From: Ambrosia x helenae
Lineage: Eukaryota > Streptophyta > Magnoliopsida > Asterales > Asteraceae
NCBI GenBank assembly: GCA_030844895.1
Contig: CM061225.1
Coordinates: 107,584,688 to 107,648,687, forward strand
DNA: 64,000 nt
Direction of reading: 5' to 3'
The translations under genes and the position numbers were made by a program. The notes below the pieces were generated by a model. The model was given only the letters and a program-made list of their open reading frames with translations. It searched no databases and was not told the origin of the DNA. Of this stretch, positions 56,549-64,000 are shown piece by piece (positions within the stretch are counted from its first letter, which is position 1; each line of letters begins with the position of its first letter).

Positions 56549-56957
56549 TATTAGATATTATAAGCTAGATATAAGTACATGTATTAGTATAGATTATAAT
56601 TATTATTATGTAATATTATAGTTATCGTAGGTATATTATCAAAACGGTTATTCTTGATGCTGCACACGTGGAAAGACTAAAAGGCACGCCTCATGGTATG
56701 AACGGATGTGATCAAGCAACAAGGGACACAACGGTTGGATCAAGAGACACACCTTTTGTCGGGAATTAACAGTCATTCGAATGTAAACTATAAATAGGAT
56801 ACAATGATGTATTGAAAAGGTTACCAAGAATTGTGAAAACAATTCCACAGAAAACCGAAACTTTGTTCTTGTACAAACACTAGATTTCAATTAATATATT
56901 TGAGTTTGTTCATTGAATCTTGTGTTTGAATTCGTTTATTATCATCCGTTGCCAACA
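56549..56957 (+). repeat. Left LTR of the non-coding element
   Basis: It ends GTTGCCAACA before the primer-binding site. TATAAATAGG near 56791 is a likely TATA box. Only about 60 bases at its start match the right copy at 63419. Confidence 0.6.
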
Positions 56958-58064
56958 AAATTGGTATGAGAGCCTGGTTTTAAAGAAATTATGTGAAGAA
57001 AGAAGAAAAAAGGTCGGAACAAGTCATCCCTGTTTTCGGACATAAAACAGAGATATAAAGAAATCACTGGATGATCACCGAATCAAAGAGATAAAGGCCA
57101 GTCGACAAGATCATATTTTTTATCATACAGAATAGTAATCGTTAGTCAAATCAAAACTGGAAAATAAGAAGAAACTGACGAACAAGAGGACTTCGGCGAG
57201 ACACCGGAACTTGCGGAATTCAGAAACGATAGCGCACATCTTACGGTTACATATTCCTGACCTCATTTTAAGTTTCTAATCGAATATAGTGTCTTAATTC
57301 AAATCCGGGTTAAGAAATTTGATTGTTCTTGATAATATTTCAAGGAACCCGCAAGATTTTTGGTTTCCTGCCAATTTTCTTTTAAGAAAATTATAGATAA
57401 TTCATTACAGTAAATTCATTATTGGTTCTTATTAACAATCAAGACTGGATTATTCAATCGTGATTCTTAAAACACGTTGGATTAAGAATGTTTGTTTTGA
57501 ATTGAACCGAACAAACTTTTAACGTAGAATAAGAAGTATTTGATTATTATAACATAGTTTCGATTTGGATTTGTATTTAAATCTTGTGGTTATACCGGTT
57601 AAGTGAAATCTAGACACTCAGAATCAGATTTAGAAAAAATGCATGAAGAATTTGTTTGGGAAGTAGGGTTTCATAGGAAAACCAAAGAAGAAGAAACAAA
57701 GGTTGACTTTCAAAAATCAACAGAAACAAAGAAAACCGTTTTTTTCTAATATTAGGGTTATTTTTTTGGTAAATAAGTGTTCACGTATTAGTACCCCATG
57801 AGAAGCATTACTATTTTGGAGAAAATTTGGACCAAAAGGAAAGTTTGTATTTATTAAAATATTATTTGTTTGTGAGTGTGGGTGGCATACGGTTTGAAAA
57901 AAAGAAAAAGGTCAACATAATCTGAATCTCATTTGAAAGAAAGAAAAACATAAGAATACGAAAGAAACAGAGGAAAACAAAGGATAAAAGAAACGACGTG
58001 ATTGAAGAGAAAAGAAAAAGGAGTTGATTTTATAAGAAATCCTTTTATGAAGAAGAAAATACAT

Positions 58065-58594
58065 TGTTAGTGCATGATGTCCCTAGGCTAGTATATATGT
58101 TGTTTGGACGAGTTTCGGGGTGTTTGGAGACGTTTATACGCGTTTTTGGGTTTGATTGTGGCTATAGGCGATTACAGTATGGTGATAGGTGATTAGACCC
58201 TATTCACCATTACTGTTCATGCGATTGGAAGATTGCTATAGGCGATTAAGGCTCAATCGCCTATAGTTACATGTCTTATAGCATCCTAATCGCTAGAACT
58301 GACTGTACGAGTACAAGGGGTATAAATAGGCCCAATCATTGCCCTAATCATTAGTTCTTGCCACACACACTCTCCAAACACCCTCCCCTGGTCTGAGATT
58401 GCTTGGTTTGATCATTGTAACACTCGTGCTCTGTTTTAATGATATAAACGTCAATCTTTTGACCCGTATGTGTGTTGTAATTACTCGTTTATCATTGTTT
58501 CAAGTTTGTTTCTGTTATTAAAGCATATTCAAGGGATTCAGCACCTTGAATATAGCCCTCGTGATTGTCGGTTGACACATTCGTCGATCCTACA
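58065..58594 (+). repeat. 5' LTR of the 4.2-kb element
   Basis: It starts TGTTAGTGCATG and ends GATCCTACA. GTATAAATAGG near 58319 is the TATA box. It contains several copies of TATAGGCGATTA and its complement AATCGCCTATAG. Confidence 0.9.
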
Positions 58595-58899
58595 AGTGGT
58601 ATCAGAGCCGAGGCTCTTATCACGAGCGTTTTGATAACAAAAACGAGTGAGAACAGGTAGGTTTTTGTGTGAAAGTTGTGATTTTTAATCAAAAACCTGT
58701 TTTGAACTTTGAAACTTTGAGTTTTTCACAAAAACCATTATTTTCAAATTCTTAGTGTGTTGTTATGGATAAAAACATGTGTTTTTTATTAGCTTTTGTT
58801 CTAAAAGTGTTTTGGAAACTTTTCTAATCATTTAGGGATTAAACACATCGTTTTGGATAAAATTTTGAGGCAAAAACGGTAGTTTTTGAGCAAAAGTGA

Positions 58900-59220
58900 A
58901 GTTACAGATCAGATCAGGAGATTATACAGACATAATCCTTCCAATCGCCTATCTATAGGCGATTAGAAACCAATATACACGAATAGAGTTATAATCGCCC
59001 CTCTTAAACACGATTGGAAGCTAATCGCATGTGTGATAGCTTCTAATCGCCTGAAGTGTCCGAATTGCCTATAAACTTGTAATCGCTCAACTGTTCACTA
59101 GCAATTACACCCTAATCGCGTGTAATACTAGTGATTACACCTGTAATTGCCTATAAAAATCCCTAATCGCCTATAAACACCCAATCATAGTTCCCAATCG
59201 CCAATAACAACCTGAAACTG
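58900..59220. repeat. Cluster of AATCGCCTATA-type motifs in the leader
   Basis: At least ten full or decayed copies of TAATCGCCTATA, in both orientations (for example AATCGCCTATCTATAGGCGA near 58953), separated by about 15-30 bases. The same motif occurs in both LTRs of this element. Confidence 0.8.
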
Positions 59221-59261
59221 AAAATTTGACTAAGTATCAGACTTTTAACGAACTTAAACAT

Positions 59262-60750
59262 ATGGCAAACCCGTGGGGACATTTGAATCAACCAAGGCAA
59301 CAATATAATCAACAAATGAACAATCAAACAAACGTACCCACGAACCCTTGGCAATTCTCAGCCGAGCGCAACGCGCAACGGATGCAACAAGCGCAAATGC
59401 AAGCGAATTTTGCCGGAATCAATCCGTGGGCGCTAGTGGCTCAACAACAGGCGATGAATGCGAATCTGTGGGCACTCGCGGCTGCTGCGAATTCACAGAC
59501 TAATCATCTGTCTTCCGTTCTCATGAGTGACTTAGATACGGGTAGTTCGAATAGGGCACCGAAACTGCAATACTTGTCCGACTACCACGGATGGATGGGC
59601 AGATTTCAGACATACGTTGAGGGTATCGATGGTCTCGTATGTTCAGCAATAGAGACTGGGTACAGCAGGCCGATGGTTGAGAATTCGAATACTCCAATCT
59701 CACTGGAATATATGAATGAAGATCAGATGAAGAAGTACAACTACGAAAAGAAGGCGATGGCAGCATTGAAACAAGCTCTTCCCAAAGATATACTTCATCA
59801 ATTTGATCAGTGCACTACGTCACAGATGCTTTGGTTAGCGCTTGCTGAGCAAAACGAGGGAAATCTGAAAACTCAAAAGGTCAAAATGGATCAACTCAAG
59901 AAGGAGTTCGAGAACTTCAATGCTATTGGGAACAAATCGCTGAGAGACATGACTGCGAGATACTACCACTTGATGTCCGAAATGTACTAGTACGGGGTCT
60001 TGTACTCATCTGCAGACCTTGTGGAAAGATTTGTTGAGGCGCTACCTCCTCATTGGCATCAATGGTTGGACATCCTAAAATCAAGCAATGCTTATCAGAC
60101 ACTCACCATCAATGATTTCATAACCGAGCTGGAGTACAAGGAGATAGAAGAGATCAGGAGGGAAAACAAGGCGCTCATTCCACAGAATCCCAGTATCTAT
60201 TACGGGAACCCTCTTCAGGATGCCAGTGTGGGTGGATCCAAACCACAGACTGCATTTGTGGTTAACCCGAATCCAGTTTATGCCTTTGACAACTATGGTC
60301 CCCCAACTGATGTTCCTCCTCCAACCTATCCCTTCGGACAAGGAAACCAGTATCCTTTGAATTATAATACTAACCATTTTGTGTTAACCCTTTTTCTCAT
60401 CTTGCAGCACCAGCACAAGCAACTTCAAACTTTGGTGGACCTTCTCCTTCAGGATTTGGTGGGGCTCCAACTACAAGTTATGGTGGATATGGAGGTGCTT
60501 CGACTTCAAGTCAAGGTGACAGATCGGGAATCCTCATCTTACACAAGAGGATTACTCGCAGATCTATAAAGATGACATGGATCTGATAGACATCCAGTGG
60601 CACTTCGCAAGTGTGGTGAGAAGGGCAAAGGAGTATATGGACAGGACAGGGAGGAGAGATGTTCTGATAAACAACAACACTAAGTTTGGGTTTGATAAAA
60701 CTAAGGTCACGTGCTACAAATGTGGCACCAAAGGGCACTGGGATTCCTAA
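59262..60750 (+). pseudogene. Copia-type gag, interrupted
   Basis: ATG at 59262 (MANPWGHLNQPRQQ) is followed by a Gln/Asn/Ala-rich N terminus, then a UBN2-type body (LQYLSDYHGWMGRFQTYVEG, LDILKSSNAYQTLTINDF). A TAG at 59988-59990 interrupts it in frame. A frameshift comes near 60375. The frame then continues through a Gly/Ser/Pro-rich part and DIQWHFASVVRRAKEYMDR to a zinc knuckle, CYKCGTKGHW (60712-60741), which is cut off by a stop before its last Cys. The gag is therefore non-functional. Confidence 0.8.
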
Positions 60751-61595
60751 TATTTCTGAGGAGATGATCCATGAGGCTGAAGAAAAGCTAAAGTCTAATC
60801 CTACTCCTGTTCCTGACAAAATGAAAGAAAGACACGATAAGATCAGGCAGAAATATCCAAATTGGTTTCCATCAGCTGAAGAGGAAAAGAAGAAGAAGGG
60901 TCATGTACAAGCTTCTATCTTTATGAAACGTCTGTCTAAGATGTCTGGAGACGTTATCAGTTGGGCATATGTGGAGAAGACGAAGATGTTGGGCGTAAAA
61001 TGGGAAGAAGGTCTGTTATACTTCAGTCCCTACCAGAATGTCCTCAGTCTCCCCTTCTGGTATATCCGAGATCTTATCAGACTAGATTTTCCTCTGTACT
61101 ATGAGAAAGAGTCGAGCCTAGATACTTTTAGAAACCTTCTAGCTAAAGAGAGCCAAACTCAATGGAAAACCTTTAAACCTCAGTATCCCAAGTCATACAA
61201 AACAGACAAGATTCATCCATTCACCAAAAGTCCTATTTGGGAACATAAGATCAGCCACCGAATTGTGTTTCAAAGATTCCAATTGTCCCGGTTGAGCAAG
61301 ACTTCTCCTCAAAATTCTACTATTGGCACTATGATGCAGTTACTACTGAGGCAGTGATCGTCTTGAGCAACTCTCCTAAACTTGCAAAAAGATCAGAATT
61401 TGGAACCCGATGTGGCTTATAAACTGTTCGGAGAAAGATGTGGAGACGCTGTTCCTGTATCCCATTCAGCACTTAAAGGCCAAAGCTGATCAAGCCTTGA
61501 AGTATCAGAGGGTGATCCGCTTTTGCCACGGCAACAAAGTTCATGCTGGGTGCGACTGGTCGAGACTTTCAAGGATCAGGACGATGTCGACGTGA
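60740..61595 (+). pseudogene. Unplaced ORF in the position of pol
   Basis: From about 60743 to 61255 one frame reads PNISEEMIHEAEEKLKSNP, PNWFPSAEEEKKKKG, MKRLSKMSGDVISWAYVEKT and LGVKWEEGLLYFSPYQNVLS. After a frame change near 61255 it seems to continue to about 61595 (TTEAVIVLSNSPKLAKRSEF, ALKYQRVIRFCHGNKVHAGC). This is protein-like, with alternating hydrophobic and charged stretches, but it contains none of the protease, integrase, reverse transcriptase or RNase H motifs. I do not recognise it. It might be a captured host or other element gene, or an element-specific accessory protein. It is broken by at least one frameshift. Confidence 0.55.
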
Positions 61596-61734
61596 TGAGA
61601 AGACTGAAGATGCTGCTTGTTATGTTATGTTATGTTTGTTTTCTATTTTCGAGTCTGTAAAGCTGTTGTGTTTTGTTATAAACGATGTCTTTTGAAGTCT
61701 CTGTACGTATACTAGCCTGGTCTAATGGGGAGTC

Positions 61735-62266
61735 TATTAGTGCATGATGTCCCTAGGCTAGTATATATGTTGTTTGGACGAGTTTCAGGGTGTTTGGAGA
61801 CGTTTATACGCGTTTTTGGGTTTGATTGTGGCTATAGGCGATTACAGTATGGTGATAGGCGATTAGACCCTATTCACCATTACTGTTCATGCGATTGGAA
61901 GATTGCTATAGGAGATTAAGGCTCAATCACCTATAGTTACATGTCTTATAGCATCCTAATCGCTAGAACTGGATGTACGAGTACAAGGGGTTTAAATAGG
62001 CCCAATCATTGCCCTAATCATTAGTTCTTGCCACACACACTCTCCAAACACCCTCCCCAGGTCTGAGATTGCTTGGTTTGATCATTGTAACACTCGTGCT
62101 CTGTTTTAATGATATAAACGTTAATCTTTTAACCCGTATGTGTGTTGTAATTACTCGTTTATCATTGTTTCAAGTTTGTTTCTGTTATTAAAGCATATTC
62201 AAGGGATTCCGCACATTGAATATATTACCCTCGTGATTGTCGGTTGACATGTTCGTCGATCCTACA
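61735..62266 (+). repeat. 3' LTR of the 4.2-kb element
   Basis: It begins TATTAGTGCATG and ends GATCCTACA. Differences from the 5' LTR include GG(C/A)GATTA, TC(G/A)CCTATAG and GAC(ACAT/ATGT)TCG. Confidence 0.9.
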
Positions 62267-62579
62267 TACATAATCAAGAAGAATCGGATTCAAAAGAGGT
62301 CAAAGAAAGAGATCGTAAGAAATTGAAGAAAAGAGACAGAAAGAGGAACAAGAACGAATAAGAAGAAGTGTGACCGATTGGACAAGAATGAAAACATGGC
62401 TTTGCAGGGAGGAACCGAAACTCAAATATGAGAAATAAATTTTTGAAAGAAGAATAAAGTGAAAGAACATGGAATTCATGCGACGGAAGCGATGCGTATC
62501 AAAATAAAGAAACAAGAACTCGGACAATCATATATATCAATATTCAGAGCATGGTTATAGAGATACATAACATTAAATA

Positions 62580-62665
62580 AGAGAATGACTCCGCATGACG
62601 TTGAGTAAAGACGACTCCGCATGACGTTGAGTAGAAGAAAGACTCCGCATAGCGTTGAGATTAAG
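62580..62665. repeat. Short tandem repeat GACTCCGCATGACGTTGAG
   Basis: Three near copies spaced about 28-32 bases, with AGA/TAA-rich linkers, lying in the interior of the non-coding LTR element. Confidence 0.85.
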
Positions 62666-62995
62666 AATGACTTCATGTAACAGTAAGCAAATGATTGTTC
62701 CGGCTATTCCAGAGATGAAACAACTGGCCAGCTATGAGAAAGAATGCGAAAGAAATTGAGAAAGAAATTACAACTAAACAAGTGAAGGATATATGCGAGA
62801 AGAATATAATGCGAGAAATAAAGACGTGCGAAAAGAATGCACAAGAATTGAAAGATGAAACTAAAGAGAGAAATGAAATACAGAGAAGAGAAAAGCCAAA
62901 AAAAAAATGAGAAGAATGCGGAAGAAGAGAAAGAAGAATAATGCGAGCGACAATGCAGCAAGAGGAATTAATACGAAAGATGCACGATAACAAAC

Positions 62996-63110
62996 ATAGA
63001 TTAATTTGATTCATATATGACACCGAGTTCATACTCTCATATATGGAAAAAGGAATTAATTTGACTCATATATGACACCGAGTCCATAATCTCATATATG
63101 AAAGAGTGTG
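62996..63110. repeat. Two-copy tandem repeat
   Basis: A unit of about 55 bases with TTAATTTGA(T/C)TCATATATG, ACACCGAGTTCATA and CTCATATATG, two copies. Further short repeats of CCCATGGATGATACAG type follow at 63250-63325. Confidence 0.8.
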
Positions 63111-63418
63111 GTGCAACATGAAAGCAACCTATAATAAAGAATGCAATTAAAGAAGAAAGGAAAAGGAGAACCACTCCCTTAGTGGGGAATAAAACAGAAG
63201 ATGAAATTACATCATGACTAAGCTAACAGACCCCATAGATGTCACAGAAAAAAACAACTCCTATGGATGGTACAGGTCCCATGAATGATACAGGAAAAAC
63301 AACTCCCATGGATGATACAGAGATAACATCATATGACTAGAAATTGATGAGAAGTGAGCAACAAATGTCTTCATCAAGAGACAAGATACAAGTTATCCCA
63401 ATCTAGCTTAAGGGAGGG

Positions 63419-63709
63419 TATTAGATATTATAAGCTAGATATAGGTATATGTATTAGTATAGATTATTATTATTATTAGACAATAGCATATTCCATAGAG
63501 CAATATTCTCCTACTCATCAATGTAGTCAATGTAAATATGTAGTCAATAATGTAATTATGTAGTCAATAGTTTCTAGTCAATAGTGTAATTATGTAGTCA
63601 ATAATTTCTTAGCTTAGAGTAGTAATTCTCTCCATATTGTTAGTCTAGTAATTTGTATTTAAAGGTTTGTAACATTGCAATGAAATTCAAGTTGGCCATT
63701 GTGATTTCA
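63419..63709 (+). repeat. LTR-like sequence with following primer-binding site
   Basis: It starts like the LTR at 56549 for about 60 bases and then diverges. It contains repeats of AATGTAGTCAAT and TAATTATGTAGTCAATA and ends GTGATTTCA before TGGTATCAGCCTAA (63712). It is preceded by a polypurine tract and followed by a primer-binding site, so it may be a chimaeric LTR shared by two elements. Confidence 0.55.
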
Positions 63710-63711
63710 TA

Positions 63712-64000
63712 TGGTATCAGCCTAAAACATTGCAAGATCCTTTCTCCTAGCAATCTTCTTCTTTTTTTTTGTCCCTTCCTAAACTCCTCCCATGGCTACC
63801 GATCGAACTTCAATCCTTCTCCACTCCCTTACACTCTGTTTCAGAGTTTCATTAAAGGATGGAAGAGAAAGGATTGAGAAGGAAGTGAGAAAAAAATGTG
63901 TTCCAGAGTTTTTTGTAGAAGGGAAAGGGAGGGAATGAGAGGGATAATAAAGAGGTTTTTAGGGTGATATTCAATCATTCTAAGAACCATTCACCCGGCT
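63712..64000 (+). mobile_element. Start of a further Copia-type element, cut by the window end
   Basis: The primer-binding site TGGTATCAGCCTAA at 63712 is followed by a leader and an ATG at 63792 (MATDRTSILLH), the usual place of gag. The frame soon loses Copia similarity (purine-rich text from about 63840), so it may already be interrupted. Confidence 0.4.

Larger units (their letters stand above)
58065..62266 (+). mobile_element. 4.2-kb Copia-like element with gag and an unplaced ORF
   Basis: The LTRs are at 58065-58594 and 61735-62266 (530 and 532 bases, a few per cent different or less). The perfect target duplication TACAT is at 58060-58064 and 62267-62271. The primer-binding site TGGTATCAGAGC is at 58597, and the polypurine tract AATGGGGAG is just before 61735. 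It has gag but no protease, integrase or reverse transcriptase. Confidence 0.92.
56549..63418 (+). mobile_element. Non-coding LTR element split by a nested Copia-like insertion
   Basis: The left LTR (56549-56957) begins TATTAGATATTATAAGCTAG, and the same start recurs at 63419 after a polypurine tract AAGGGAGGG. TGGTATGAGAGCCTGG at 56962 is a degenerate primer-binding site. Interior halves are 56975-58059 and 62272-63418. Both are purine-rich with no long frame. Removing the 4.2-kb insertion leaves about 2.7 kb, so this was a short non-autonomous element. Confidence 0.7.

Overview
The window looks like repeat-dense intergenic DNA from a flowering plant. It is AT-rich, there is no intact host gene, and nearly all recognisable coding sequence belongs to transposable elements. 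The retrotransposon types (a Tat-lineage Ty3/Gypsy element with an antisense gene, a Maximus/SIRE-like Copia with a large extra ORF, several small Copia derivatives) and the Helitron and CACTA remnants fit a large eudicot genome. Asteraceae is my best guess, as an inference from the look of the extra ORFs only.

Region 1 (1-18.4 kb) is old, fragmented sequence: a LINE 3' end, an unrecognised host-gene fragment, a Mutator-type foldback element with a perfect 9-bp target duplication (4106-4498), three inverted-repeat elements set between TA microsatellites (4.8-7.3 kb), four Helitron-like 3' ends, tRNA-derived fragments, and the last exon of a BAHD acyltransferase gene (15331-15771).

Region 2 (18430-37808) is one CACTA (En/Spm) transposon, bounded by CACTACAAG inverted ends and subterminal AGCGGCGAC repeats. 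Its interior holds a (TATG)n array, an acidic C-terminal tail of a lost transposase, a Helitron 5' end, and a multi-exon decayed second gene (34848-37263). A young Tat-lineage Gypsy element (22382-34732) sits inside it. That element has an uninterrupted 1801-residue gag-pol, two nearly identical LTRs, and, on the opposite strand, a four-exon gene (32607-29361) with its own TATA box and four upstream G-boxes.

Region 3 (37.9-55.7 kb) holds three Copia insertions. The first is a 1.65-kb deletion derivative with gag fused to an RNase H tail. The second is a 4.7-kb element with identical 159-bp LTRs but three disabling lesions. The third is a 10.8-kb minus-strand Maximus/SIRE-like element that lacks reverse transcriptase and keeps a large broken third ORF. 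The second and third have clear 5-bp target duplications.

Region 4 (55.7-64 kb) holds a retroposon 3' end, a cluster of GTTGCA motifs, and a non-autonomous LTR element (left LTR 56549-56957). That element was split by a 4.2-kb Copia-like element (58065-62266, target duplication TACAT), which carries gag plus an ORF I cannot place in any pol domain. A further LTR with primer-binding site runs toward the window end.

The main biological story is nested, mostly recent insertion of elements, several of which cannot encode their own replication yet have fresh LTRs. The most unusual unit is the Gypsy element, which carries two convergent, apparently independently promoted genes.
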